Shown: in pieces, positions 17,449 to 25,193 of the stretch
Layout: every line of letters begins with the position of its first letter
How positions within the stretch are numbered: the stretch's first letter is position 1
Source of the DNA: IMCC26256 sp046081705
GTDB taxonomy: Bacteria > Actinomycetota > Acidimicrobiia > IMCC26256
NCBI GenBank assembly: GCA_046081705.1
Contig: JBJTWK010000095.1
Span: forward strand, 11,241 to 75,240
Reading direction: 5' to 3'
DNA: 64,000 nucleotides
Notes under the pieces: model-generated
Databases searched by the model: none
What the model was told of the DNA's origin: nothing
What the model saw: the letters and a program-made list of their open reading frames with translations, nothing else
Made by a program: the position numbers and the translations under genes

Positions 17449-17663
17449 GGGGTCGGGGTGCTCAGGGTGCTCGGGGTGCTCGTGGTGGAGGTCGTGGGCG
17501 CGAAGGTCGTGGTCGTCACGGACGGCACGCTCGGGGGGCGCGGACGCACGAGGAACACGACGAGGGCGGTCGCGGCCACGACGCCGAGTCCGACCGCGAC
17601 GGCGACCTGCCGCTCGCGCCGCTCCGACGGGGGCCTCGGGAGGTCCTTGCGTCGCTCGTTCAC
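17445..17663 (-). CDS. Small single-pass membrane protein
   Basis: A 72-residue protein with a basic N-terminus (VNERRKDLPRPPSERRERQ), one hydrophobic helix (VAVAVGLGVVAATALVVFLV) and a Thr/Ser/Pro tail (TTTTFAPTTSTTSTPSTL). The basic N-terminus suggests an N-in topology with the Thr-rich tail outside. GTG 17663 overlaps the tatC stop by 4 nt and its own stop overlaps the helY GTG by 4 nt, so it is embedded in the coupled operon. No family recognised. Confidence 0.75.
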   Translation of the reverse strand: MNERRKDLPRPPSERRERQVAVAVGLGVVAATALVVFLVRPRPPSVPSVTTTTFAPTTSTTSTPSTLSTPTP

Positions 17664-18427
17664 CGCTTCAGCATCCTTCCGATCGCGATCGACGCCTCGT
17701 AGAAGAGGTACATCGGTGCCGCCATGAACAATAGGGAGTACGGGTCTTGGCTCGGGGTGATGAGCGCGGCGAACAGGGTGATGAGCACCAGCGCCCACCG
17801 GCGCCAGCGGCGCAGTTGCTCGGTCGTGAGGACCCGGGCCAGGAGGAGGAACACCAGGACGACTGGGAACTCGAACGACACGCCGAACGCCACGATCATG
17901 AGCGCGACGAGCGTGAGGTACGAGGTGCCCGTGAGCAGGGGTTGGAGGTCGTTCCCGCCGATGCCGAGCAGGAACCGCAGCGCGGGCTTGAGGGTGAGGA
18001 AGGCCACGAACCCGCCGAGGGCGAAGAGCACGATCGCCGAGACGATGAACGGGATCGCGTAGCGCTTCTCGCGCGGGTTGAGGCCGGGCGTGACGAACCG
18101 CCAGATCTGGAACAACCAGACCGGCATCGCCACGACGATGCCGCCGTAGGTCGCGATCTTGAGTCGCAGGAGGAACGCGTCGGCGGGTCCCGTGAAGATG
18201 AGTTCGTTCACGACGCGGCGGTCGAGTGACTCGCGGTAGAAGGTCGTGAGGAAGGCGATGATCTGCGGGGTGAAGAAGAAGCACACCCCGGCCCCGACGA
18301 GGATCGCGCCGAGGCTGATGAAGATCCGCCGTCGGAGTTCGCCGAGGTGCTCGACGACGGTCATGTGCCCCTGGGTGTCGGCGGCCCGCTCCTCATCGCC
18401 GCGTCGGCGTCCGATGCGCAGCGCCAT
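17660..18427 (-). CDS. tatC: Sec-independent translocase subunit TatC
   Basis: Core receptor of the twin-arginine translocase, inner membrane. At 255 aa it has six predicted helices. The conserved N-terminal HLGELRRRIFISLGAI, the FxxP-x-L loop (FVTPGLNPREKRYAIPF) and FGVSFEFPVVLVFLLL are all typical. It ends with a basic tail, GRMLKR. The ATG overlaps the TatA stop as ATGA. With the adjacent TatA/B-type protein it forms the minimal translocase. Confidence 0.97.
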   Translation of the reverse strand: MALRIGRRRGDEERAADTQGHMTVVEHLGELRRRIFISLGAILVGAGVCFFFTPQIIAFLTTFYRESLDRRVVNELIFTGPADAFLLRLKIATYGGIVVAMPVWLFQIWRFVTPGLNPREKRYAIPFIVSAIVLFALGGFVAFLTLKPALRFLLGIGGNDLQPLLTGTSYLTLVALMIVAFGVSFEFPVVLVFLLLARVLTTEQLRRWRRWALVLITLFAALITPSQDPYSLLFMAAPMYLFYEASIAIGRMLKR

Positions 18428-18774
18428 CAGGTGCTCGTCGGCGGTCGGAACCGGCTCGGGGCGCGACCGGGTTCGCGGCCCGGCGGGGTGCGGGAGGCCG
18501 GAGCGTCCGCCCGGTCCGCGGGCGGTTCGGGGGTCGGCTCGGTGTGCCGGATCGGTGCGGCGAGCGTCGCGCCGGGATCGAAGGTCTCGGTCGGGGTCTC
18601 GTCCGCGTGCAGCACCCCGTGCAGTTCTGAGCTGAGCTGCTCCTGGACCCGCTTGACCTCACGGATGCCCCGGCCGACCTGGCGGGCGACCTCGGGGAGT
18701 CGGTTCGGCCCGAACACGAGGAGGGCGACGATGACGACGACGAGGATCTCGAGCGGTCCGAGTTGCGGGATCAT
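18427..18774 (-). CDS. tatA: Twin-arginine translocase TatA/TatB-family subunit
   Basis: A 115-residue protein with the short N-terminal helix (LGPLEILVVVIVALLVFGP), the FGPNRLPE hinge and an amphipathic helix (VARQVGRGIREVKRVQEQL). A Pro-rich, probably disordered tail follows. The long tail and Glu in the first helix recall TatB; the FGP hinge is TatA-like. No other Tat subunit is in the window, so it may serve both roles with TatC. The ATG at 18774 begins a coupled tatA-tatC-small protein-helY series. Confidence 0.93.
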   Translation of the reverse strand: MIPQLGPLEILVVVIVALLVFGPNRLPEVARQVGRGIREVKRVQEQLSSELHGVLHADETPTETFDPGATLAAPIRHTEPTPEPPADRADAPASRTPPGREPGRAPSRFRPPTST

Positions 18775-18827
18775 GGCTGGCCTCGCCGGCTGGGTGCGTC
18801 GGACGAGGGCGCCCGACGATGCGGAGC

Positions 18828-19052
18828 CTACCGCCCGGCCTCGTCGCTCCCGGCCCGACCCGCCTCGAGCCGGCCGGCGGTCGCGAGTGCGTCCTGCCGC
18901 AGTCCGACGAGGCCCGGGGCGAGTGCCGAACGGAACTCGGCGAAGGCGGCGACGGTGGGGCCGACCTCGTCCCGGGCACGCCGCAGCGCGGCGGCGAGCG
19001 CGGCCGTGCCCGCCAGGAGCACGACGCCGAGGATGATGAGCAGACCGGGCAT
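18828..19052 (-). CDS. Small membrane protein, unknown
   Basis: A 74-residue protein: one N-terminal hydrophobic helix (LLIILGVVLLAGTAALAAAL), then a charged helical part (ARDEVGPTVAAFAEFRSALA). The layout resembles the TatA-like or DUF948-like small envelope proteins often found near tat genes. It lies 53 nt before tatA on the same strand. No function is assigned. Confidence 0.65.
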   Translation of the reverse strand: MPGLLIILGVVLLAGTAALAAALRRARDEVGPTVAAFAEFRSALAPGLVGLRQDALATAGRLEAGRAGSDEAGR

Positions 19053-19064
19053 GGGTGCGTGAAC

Positions 19065-19409
19065 CTACTGCGAGGGCTCGGGGCGCACCATGTCCACGAG
19101 GTCGCCGAACCAGTGGTCCGTCTCGAGCAGTTCGTGGAAGGCGAGGAGGTCGTCGGCGCTGATCGCGGGACCGGCGTAGTGGGCCTCGTTGATCTCGGCC
19201 GGCACCCGCCACACCTGGAGTTCGACCCCGCTCGACACGAGGAGGTCGATGATGCGACGGCTGGCGTCCTTCACCACGACGGTGGCGCAGGACGGGCAGC
19301 GGAAGGTGTAGGCACCCTGCTCGTCGCCGGCGCAGACCCGCACGGTGAGGTCGTCGACCTTCAGCTGCACGTCCCCGCACTCAGGGCAGTTCGCTCGGAT
19401 GGTGGTCAT
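19065..19409 (-). CDS. Zinc-ribbon protein, unknown
   Basis: A 114-residue protein. Two CxxC pairs (CPECGDVQLK near residue 8 and CPSCATVVV near residue 40) form a zinc ribbon. A helical part follows (AISADDLLAFHELLETDHWF). ATG 19409 is preceded by GGAGGGGAGGAG, the strongest Shine-Dalgarno sequence in this part of the window, which fixes the start. It heads the minus-strand run toward tatA. Function is unknown. Confidence 0.82.
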   Translation of the reverse strand: MTTIRANCPECGDVQLKVDDLTVRVCAGDEQGAYTFRCPSCATVVVKDASRRIIDLLVSSGVELQVWRVPAEINEAHYAGPAISADDLLAFHELLETDHWFGDLVDMVRPEPSQ

Positions 19410-19567
19410 GGCGGGTCTCCTCCCCTCCAGGTACGTGGGGGTCATCGGCCCCAGGCCGTCCGGACTTGAGCGCGGTTCGCGAAATCCTCCGGGACCCGGA
19501 TCCGGGCCGGAGGGCCCAGGCCCGCCGGGTCCGCCCGGTACGGGGCGGGCGTGAGAACATCGCTGCC

Positions 19568-20284
19568 GTGGCCGTGATCACCTTCGCCCACCGCGGCGCT
19601 CGCACGCTCGAACCGGAGAACACCCTCGCCGCCTTCCGGCGGGCGCTCGCCGAGGGCGCCAGCGGGCTCGAGAGCGACGCGTGGCTGTCGGGGGACGGCG
19701 AGGTGGTCCTCGTGCACGACCCGATCGTGCGCCGGGGCCTGGGCCGGGCGCGGGTCGCCCGCACCTCGGCCGCCGACCTCCAACGCTTCGGGGTGCCGCG
19801 CCTCGCCGACCTGTACGACGAGTGCGGTTCGGCCTACGACCTCTCGATCGATCTCAAGGACCCCGCCGCCGCGGCGCCGATGGTGGACCTGGCCCGGGCC
19901 CACGGCGCGCCCGAGCGCCTCTGGATCTGCGTCGGGGGGCGGGAGCGGTTGCGCACCCTCCGGGACGAGGCCCCCGACGTCCGCCTCGTCCACTCCCCCG
20001 GTCGCGGCAGGGTCGTCGGGACGGCGCTCGAACGACTCGCGGCCGATCTCGCCGAGGACCGGATCGACGCGCTCAACCTCCACCACACCGACTGGACCGG
20101 CGGCATCGTGTCCCTGCTCCACCGGTTCTCCCTGCGCGCCTTCGCATGGGACGTGCAGGAGACCCGCCACATCCTCGGGATGCTGCGCATCGGGATCGAC
20201 GCGATCTACTGCGATCGGGTGGATCGGATGCTCGCCGCGGTCGGCGAGTGGAGCGATGCGCCGGGTCGGCGACCGCCGGCCTGA
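19568..20284 (+). CDS. Glycerophosphodiester phosphodiesterase
   Basis: A 238-residue GDPD that hydrolyses glycerophosphodiesters to glycerol-3-phosphate and an alcohol. The N-terminal FAHRGARTLEPENTLAAFRR holds the catalytic His and Arg. GLESDAWLSGDGEVVLVHD carries the metal-binding Glu/Asp and second His. No signal peptide is present, so it acts in the cytoplasm. GTG 19568 follows GAACAT by 7 nt with no Shine-Dalgarno sequence, consistent with leaderless translation. The 158-bp gap to the left holds divergent promoters. Confidence 0.92.
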   Translation: MAVITFAHRGARTLEPENTLAAFRRALAEGASGLESDAWLSGDGEVVLVHDPIVRRGLGRARVARTSAADLQRFGVPRLADLYDECGSAYDLSIDLKDPAAAAPMVDLARAHGAPERLWICVGGRERLRTLRDEAPDVRLVHSPGRGRVVGTALERLAADLAEDRIDALNLHHTDWTGGIVSLLHRFSLRAFAWDVQETRHILGMLRIGIDAIYCDRVDRMLAAVGEWSDAPGRRPPA

Positions 20285-20293
20285 CCGGCCGGA

Positions 20294-20872
20294 TCAGAGG
20301 AGACCGATGCGACCGATCGGCCAGATCCGGATGAAGACCCGCCCGATCATCGATGACCGGGGGATCGGGCCGAAGTAGGTCGAGTCCTTCGAGAACTGCC
20401 GGTTGTCCCCGAGCATGAAGTAGTGGCCCGGCGGGACCTCGACCGGCCCGAACGTGCGGGACTGGGTGCCCGGGGGCAGGAACGGTTCCTCGAGCACCTC
20501 GCCGTCGATGTAGATCCGACCGTCGCGACCCTCGATGGTCTCACCCGGCAGTCCGACGACCCGTTTGACCAGATCCTTGATCTCTGCGGTCTCGGTGCCC
20601 TTCGGTGCGAGGAACACCTCGATGTCGAAGCGGTTCGGATCGTGGAGCCGGTCGGCGAGCTTGTTGACGAGCACGCGGTCGCCGACCTCGAGCGTCGGCA
20701 CCATCGACTCGGACGGGATGTAGAAGGCCTGGAAGATGAAGGTCTTCACCACGAAGGCGACGAGGAGCGCGCATGCGATGAGCGCGATCCACTCGATCAC
20801 CGTGCGCAGCGCCGAACCGGAGTCCTCGGAGGACTCCTCGTCCTTGATGGGTGCGATCAGATCGTCGGTCAC
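20294..20872 (-). CDS. lepB: Signal peptidase I
   Basis: A 192-residue membrane protease that removes signal peptides after translocation. One N-terminal transmembrane helix (VIEWIALIACALLVAFVVKT) is followed by the catalytic Ser56 in IPSESMVPTLEVGDRVLVNK. The general base is Lys103 in LVKRVVGLPGE, and GDNRQFSKDS is the box E signature. GTG 20872 is preceded by GGAG; the frame is open farther upstream but would overlap the DUF3866 gene. It is at the downstream end of the proteasome-cluster strand. Confidence 0.95.
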   Translation of the reverse strand: MTDDLIAPIKDEESSEDSGSALRTVIEWIALIACALLVAFVVKTFIFQAFYIPSESMVPTLEVGDRVLVNKLADRLHDPNRFDIEVFLAPKGTETAEIKDLVKRVVGLPGETIEGRDGRIYIDGEVLEEPFLPPGTQSRTFGPVEVPPGHYFMLGDNRQFSKDSTYFGPIPRSSMIGRVFIRIWPIGRIGLL

Positions 20873-20987
20873 GCGGCGGACTCCACGGGCGCATCCTCGC
20901 ACGCCGGACCCCACCGGCGGTCGCACGGACGCCGGGAGATCGACCGCCGAGGTGACGGCGCGCTCGTGCGCGACGGGCGCACCGGGC

Positions 20988-22055
20988 TCACGCGGTCGGG
21001 ATCCGGGTCGCCGCGAGGGCTCCGGCGGCGCCGGCGGCGAGGAAGAGGACCGGGTCGGCGTCGGCCGGTCGGCCCATGCTCCCGACCGACAGGCCGTGGC
21101 TCGCGAACGCACCGAGCACGTCCGGGGCCGGCGCGGTGACGACGTCGTGGCGCTCGGCGATGCCGGCGGCGCGCACGTCGTCGAGGATCCGGCGCTCCTC
21201 GTCGCCACCCACGCCCGGGACGACGACGGTGGCGTGGGCCGCGCCGAGGCGTCCGAGCGCGGTGGCGCTGTGGTGCGAGAGGCCCCGGTGGCGTTCCCGC
21301 GGGTCGGCGAAGGACACCCGGAGGGCGGCGATCGGATCGCCCCCGAGATCCGCCGCGGCGCCGAGCCAGGTCGGGGCCTCGACGCCGGTGTGGCCGAACC
21401 GGGAGCCGGTGCCGACGATCCCGGGCCCCATCGCCACGATCGCCACGTCGGCCCGGGCCGCGATCCGTGCCGCGAGCAGTGCCGCGGGCGCGGACACCGC
21501 TTCGTGGTCGCCGCCGAAGGCATGACCCGCGGTGATCGTCGCGTCGATGAGGGATCGCTCGGTGAGCGCTGCGACGAGGTCCGAGAGCGCCAGGGGCAGC
21601 GCGGCGCCGTCGGTCATCACGTACGCGATGCGGGCGTCGGGTCGCACGCTGCGGACGCCGAGCACCGCCGCAGGGACCTGAGAGTGGAGCGGGACGTGGA
21701 CCACCGGCAGGCCGCCGAGGTCGTCGGCGTCGGCGAGACCCGGATGGAACTCCTCGGCGCTGCCGGTGTCGGCCTGGAGGCTCGTGTAGCGCAGCTTCAT
21801 GATGTGGCCCGGTCCGGGGGCGACGAGTTCGTCGCGGTCGAGCGACCAGTGCACGACGTGCCACCCTCCGGTGCCGAGACCGAGCTCGACCGCCGTCGTG
21901 TTCACGATGACCCGCTCCCCCGGGCCGACCTCGCCGGTCAGGGCCGTGAGGACGTAGGCGCGCGCCGGACCGTCGGCGAGGGCGACCTCGACCCGTTGGA
22001 GCCCGGGGCGGGCCTCGATGATGCGCAGGACCTCGCCGCGTCGGAAGGTCGGCAT
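20988..22055 (-). CDS. DUF3866 family protein
   Basis: A 355-residue protein of the actinobacterial DUF3866 family. It starts MPTFRRGEVLRIIEARPG, contains VIVNTTAVELGLGTGGWHVV, and has long conserved stretches such as VAMGPGIVGTGSRFGHTGVE and RHRGLSHHSATALG. No catalytic motif is known. The ATG overlaps the pafA stop by 4 nt (ATGA), so its translation depends on pafA. In many actinobacteria pafB and pafC follow pafA; here this gene occupies that place. A role in pupylation is only suggested by position. Confidence 0.88.
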   Translation of the reverse strand: MPTFRRGEVLRIIEARPGLQRVEVALADGPARAYVLTALTGEVGPGERVIVNTTAVELGLGTGGWHVVHWSLDRDELVAPGPGHIMKLRYTSLQADTGSAEEFHPGLADADDLGGLPVVHVPLHSQVPAAVLGVRSVRPDARIAYVMTDGAALPLALSDLVAALTERSLIDATITAGHAFGGDHEAVSAPAALLAARIAARADVAIVAMGPGIVGTGSRFGHTGVEAPTWLGAAADLGGDPIAALRVSFADPRERHRGLSHHSATALGRLGAAHATVVVPGVGGDEERRILDDVRAAGIAERHDVVTAPAPDVLGAFASHGLSVGSMGRPADADPVLFLAAGAAGALAATRIPTA

Positions 22056-23413
22056 CAGAGCGAGGCGATCAACCGCTCGACGCGATCGTCGTGTGACTTG
22101 AACGGGTCCTTGCAGAGCACCGTGCGCTGGGCCTGATCGTTCACCTTGAGGTGCACCCAGTCGACCGTATAGTCGCGCTTGCGCTCCTTGGCCCGGGCGA
22201 TGAACGCGCCGCGCAGCCGGGCCCGGGTGGTCTGCGGTGCCTCGTCGATGGCCCGCTGGATCGCCGCATCGTCGGTGATGCGGTCCACCTGATCGCGCTT
22301 GGCCATGAGGTAGTAGGGCGACCGCGACCGGGTGACGTCGTGGTACGAGAGGTCGAGGAGGGCCACCCGCGGGCTCGTGAGCGGGAGGTCGTGGCGCTCA
22401 CGGTAGGCCTCGATGAGGTGGTACTTGATGACCCAGTCGACCTCGCGGGAGAGCTTGAGCGGATCCGACTCGAGGTGGGTCATCACGTGCTCCCACATCT
22501 CGAGCGCCCGTTGTTCGAGCGGGGTGAGTTCGTGCCGGCTCGCGAACCGCAGCGCACGTTCGAGGTACTCCGCCTGCATCTCGACCGCCGAGAGCTCCCG
22601 CCCGGTGGCGAGTCGGACCCGACGACGGCAGGACATGTCGTGGCTGATCTCACGGATCGCCCGGATCGGGTTCTCGAGCGTCATGTCGCGCCAGGGCGCG
22701 CCGTCCTCCTCGAGCATGCGCAGCATGATCGAGCAGACGCCGGTCTTGAGGAACGTCGTGTACTCGCTCATGTTCGAGTCCCCGACGATGACGTGGAGCC
22801 GCCGGTACCGCTCGGCGTCGGCGTGGGGCTCGTCGCGGGTGTTGATGATCGGGCGCGAACGCGTCGTCGCGCTCGAGACGCCCTCCCACACGTGTTCGGC
22901 CCGCTGGCTGATGCAGTACATCGCGCCGCGGGCGGTCTGGAGCACCTTGCCCGCGCCCGCGTAGACCTGCCGGGACACGAGGAACGGGATGAGGACGTCG
23001 GTGAACTTCGAGAACTCGCCCTCCCGGGCGACGAGGTAGTTCTCGTGGCATCCGTAGGAGTTGCCGGCGGAGTCGGTGTTGTTCTTGAACAGGTAGACCT
23101 CGCCCCGGATCCCCTCCTCCTGGAGTCGCTGCTCGGCGCTCTGCACCAGGCTCTCGAGGATCCGCTCCCCCGCCTTGTCGTGCGCCACGAGGTCGGTGAG
23201 CGAATCGCACTCCGGGGTCGCGTACTCCGGGTGACTGCCCACGTCGAGGTAGAGGCGGGCGCCGTTCTCGAGGAACACGTTGCTGGAACGGCCCCACGAC
23301 ACGACCCGTCGGAACAGGTAGCGCGCGACCTCATCAGGACTGAGACGCCGTTGGCCGCGCAGCGTGCAGGTGACGCCGTACTCGTTCTCGAGTCCGAAGA
23401 TGCGGCGTTCCAC
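22055..23413 (-). CDS. pafA: Pup-protein ligase PafA
   Basis: Ligase that joins the gamma-carboxylate of the Pup C-terminal Glu to a substrate lysine using ATP. At 452 aa it has normal length. The glutamine-synthetase-like core begins FGLENEYGV (Glu9 for Mg/ATP). The catalytic Asp57 lies in LYLDVGSHPEYATPE, and NNTDSAGNSYGCHENYL and RPIINTRDEPHAD are signature loops. It lacks the extra loop seen in Dop. GTG 23413 is chosen because it gives the family start and has a -10-like TACGCT seven bases upstream, suggesting its own promoter besides the operon. Confidence 0.97.
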   Translation of the reverse strand: MERRIFGLENEYGVTCTLRGQRRLSPDEVARYLFRRVVSWGRSSNVFLENGARLYLDVGSHPEYATPECDSLTDLVAHDKAGERILESLVQSAEQRLQEEGIRGEVYLFKNNTDSAGNSYGCHENYLVAREGEFSKFTDVLIPFLVSRQVYAGAGKVLQTARGAMYCISQRAEHVWEGVSSATTRSRPIINTRDEPHADAERYRRLHVIVGDSNMSEYTTFLKTGVCSIMLRMLEEDGAPWRDMTLENPIRAIREISHDMSCRRRVRLATGRELSAVEMQAEYLERALRFASRHELTPLEQRALEMWEHVMTHLESDPLKLSREVDWVIKYHLIEAYRERHDLPLTSPRVALLDLSYHDVTRSRSPYYLMAKRDQVDRITDDAAIQRAIDEAPQTTRARLRGAFIARAKERKRDYTVDWVHLKVNDQAQRTVLCKDPFKSHDDRVERLIASL

Positions 23414-23420
23414 GGGTGCG

Positions 23421-23426
23421 AGCGTA
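23421..23426 (-). promoter_or_regulatory. Putative -10 box (TACGCT) for leaderless pafA
   Basis: On the minus strand TACGCT is followed by seven bases and then the pafA GTG. It fits TANNNT and would give a leaderless pafA message independent of the prcBA transcript. Confidence 0.4.
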
Positions 23427-23462
23427 CCGGGCCGCGGGCGGTGCCCGGCGGCCGCCCGGGGG

Positions 23463-24143
23463 TCAGCCGAGCAGGTCGTCGAGTTCGGTGCTGCGGATCC
23501 GTCGGAACGCCCGGCGGGGTCGGCCCCGTTCGAGCACGGCCACCTCGAGCGACGCCGCACTGAGGCGTTCGCCGTCCTCGGCGAGCGCCTGCGCGCCGAG
23601 CCGGACCGCGCCGGCGAGATCGAGCCCGGCGGTGAACGCGCCGTCGAGGGCCTCGCTGATCCGTTCCGCGTCGCCACCGAGCACCGTGAAGTCGGACTCG
23701 TCCATGAGGGTGCCGTCGTAGAGGATGTGGAACAACTGGTTCGGGTCGTCGGCCCCGGCCCCCACCTCGGCGACGAGGATCTCGACCTCGTACGGCTTCA
23801 TCTCGTGGGTGAAGACCTGTCCGAGCGTCTGTGCGTACGCGTTGGCGAGGGAGTTCGCGGTGACGTCCTCCCGGGAGTACTGGAAGCCCTTCATGTCGGC
23901 GAGGCGGACCCCGCCGATCTTGAGCATCTGGAACTCGTTGTACTTCCCCACTCCGGCGAAGGCGATGCGGTCGTAGACCTCGGAGATCTTGAACAGGGTG
24001 CGGGAGGGGTTCTCGGCGACGATGACGATGCCGTCGGCGTACTCGAGCGCCACGAGGCTCCGGCCCCGGGCGATGCCCTTGCGGGCGTAGTCGGCCCGGT
24101 CCTTCATCACCTGCTCGGGCGAGACGTAGAACGGCATGCTCAT
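23463..24143 (-). CDS. prcA: Proteasome subunit alpha
   Basis: A 226-residue alpha subunit of the 20S core; seven copies form each outer ring and gate the pore. It starts MSMPFYVSPEQVMKDRADYA with the typical N-terminal gate segment. RGRSLVALEYADGIVIVAEN and KYNEFQMLKIGG are typical of bacterial PrcA. No catalytic Thr is needed. ATG 24143 overlaps the prcB stop by 4 nt, so alpha and beta are made in a coupled way. The end is DDLLG. Confidence 0.97.
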   Translation of the reverse strand: MSMPFYVSPEQVMKDRADYARKGIARGRSLVALEYADGIVIVAENPSRTLFKISEVYDRIAFAGVGKYNEFQMLKIGGVRLADMKGFQYSREDVTANSLANAYAQTLGQVFTHEMKPYEVEILVAEVGAGADDPNQLFHILYDGTLMDESDFTVLGGDAERISEALDGAFTAGLDLAGAVRLGAQALAEDGERLSAASLEVAVLERGRPRRAFRRIRSTELDDLLG

Positions 24144-24958
24144 GCCGCACCTCCGCGCTCGGGGCCCTCGAGCAGGGTCTGGGACCGCGCCGCGACCTCG
24201 GCCTCGTCGAGGAACCGGAACCCGTCGGCGTCGATGATCGCCACGAGCGGGTAGATGCCGCGCACGAGGTCGGGGCCGCCCGTGGCGGTGTCCTCGTCGG
24301 CCGCTGCGAACAGCGACCGGATCGAGGTCGCGACGGCGTCGTCGGTGCTCAGTCCCTCGCGCCAGGACGCCTTGATCCAGTTGCGAGCGTGCACCGATCC
24401 GGATCCGTTGGCCGAGAAGTCGGACTCCTCGTACTTGCCGCCGACCGCGTCGTACGAGAACACCCGGCCCCGCCGGCGCCGCTGGTCGTACCCCGCGAAC
24501 AGCGGGACCACCACGAGGCCCTGCATCGCGGCGGGGAGGTTGGCCCGGACCATCTGCGAGAGCTGGTTCGCCTTGCCCTCGAGCGAGAGGGCCTCGCCCT
24601 CGATCTTCTCGTAGTGCTCGAGCTGCACCTGGAAGAGCCGCACCATCTCGACCGCCAGCCCCGCCGTGCCGGCGATCGCCACACCCGAGAAGCCGTCGGC
24701 CGGGAACACCTTCTCGATCCGGCGGTTGGCGATCGAGTGGCCGGCGGTCGCCCGACGGTCGCCCGCCATCACGACCCCGCCCTCGCACCGGATCGCCACG
24801 ACGGTGGTGCCGTGGGGCGCATCGAACGGCAGCGGAGTCCCGCCGGGCGCGGACGGGACGGTGAGCGCCTCCGGCGCGACCCGGCGCAGCAGGTCGATGA
24901 ACGAGGGCCCCGGGTCGGTGCCGGCGTCGAAGACCGGGATGAGCGGCGTCTCACCCAT
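24140..24958 (-). CDS. prcB: Proteasome subunit beta (with propeptide)
   Basis: A 272-residue catalytic subunit. A propeptide of 50 residues ends at HG, and autocleavage would expose Thr51 (HG/TTVVAIRCEGGVVMAGD). The rest keeps the Asp and Lys positions of the Ntn-hydrolase fold (MAGDRRATAGHSIANRRIEK). Mature PrcB degrades pupylated proteins delivered by Mpa. It ends seven bases before... the preceding pup stop lies 6 nt upstream, so pup-prcB-prcA are one unit. Confidence 0.97.
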   Translation of the reverse strand: MGETPLIPVFDAGTDPGPSFIDLLRRVAPEALTVPSAPGGTPLPFDAPHGTTVVAIRCEGGVVMAGDRRATAGHSIANRRIEKVFPADGFSGVAIAGTAGLAVEMVRLFQVQLEHYEKIEGEALSLEGKANQLSQMVRANLPAAMQGLVVVPLFAGYDQRRRRGRVFSYDAVGGKYEESDFSANGSGSVHARNWIKASWREGLSTDDAVATSIRSLFAAADEDTATGGPDLVRGIYPLVAIIDADGFRFLDEAEVAARSQTLLEGPERGGAA

Positions 24959-24964
24959 GGGTGA

Positions 24965-25162
24965 TCACTGACCGCCCTTCTGGACGTAGGCCTTCACGAA
25001 GTCCTCTGCGTTGTCCTCGAGCACGGCGTCGATCTCGTCGAGGAGGTCGTCGAGCTCCTCCTTGATCTTCTCGCCCTGCTTCGTCGGCGCCTCGACCGCC
25101 GCGACCTCCTGGTCGCGCTCCTTGGGGGTGGTCGTCCGCTTCATCTGCTCGCGCTCGGGCAT
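24965..25162 (-). CDS. pup: Prokaryotic ubiquitin-like protein Pup
   Basis: A 65-residue, highly charged, disordered-type protein. The central coiled-coil region (KIKEELDDLLDEIDAVLEDN) binds Mpa, and the C-terminal motif AYVQKGGQ is diagnostic. The last residue is Gln, so Dop must deamidate it to Glu before PafA can use it. The ATG at 25162 follows GGAGGA at a good distance, which decides the start over an internal ATG at residue 7. It lies between dop and prcB, the usual order. Confidence 0.98.
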   Translation of the reverse strand: MPEREQMKRTTTPKERDQEVAAVEAPTKQGEKIKEELDDLLDEIDAVLEDNAEDFVKAYVQKGGQ

Positions 25163-25193
25163 CGGGTTCCTCCGGGTGGTCCTGTCAGCGATT

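Noticed and set aside
14962..17727. 921-codon plus-strand open frame across helY
   Set aside because: Low-complexity Arg/Glu/Gly translation without domains, fully covered by helY and its motifs on the minus strand.
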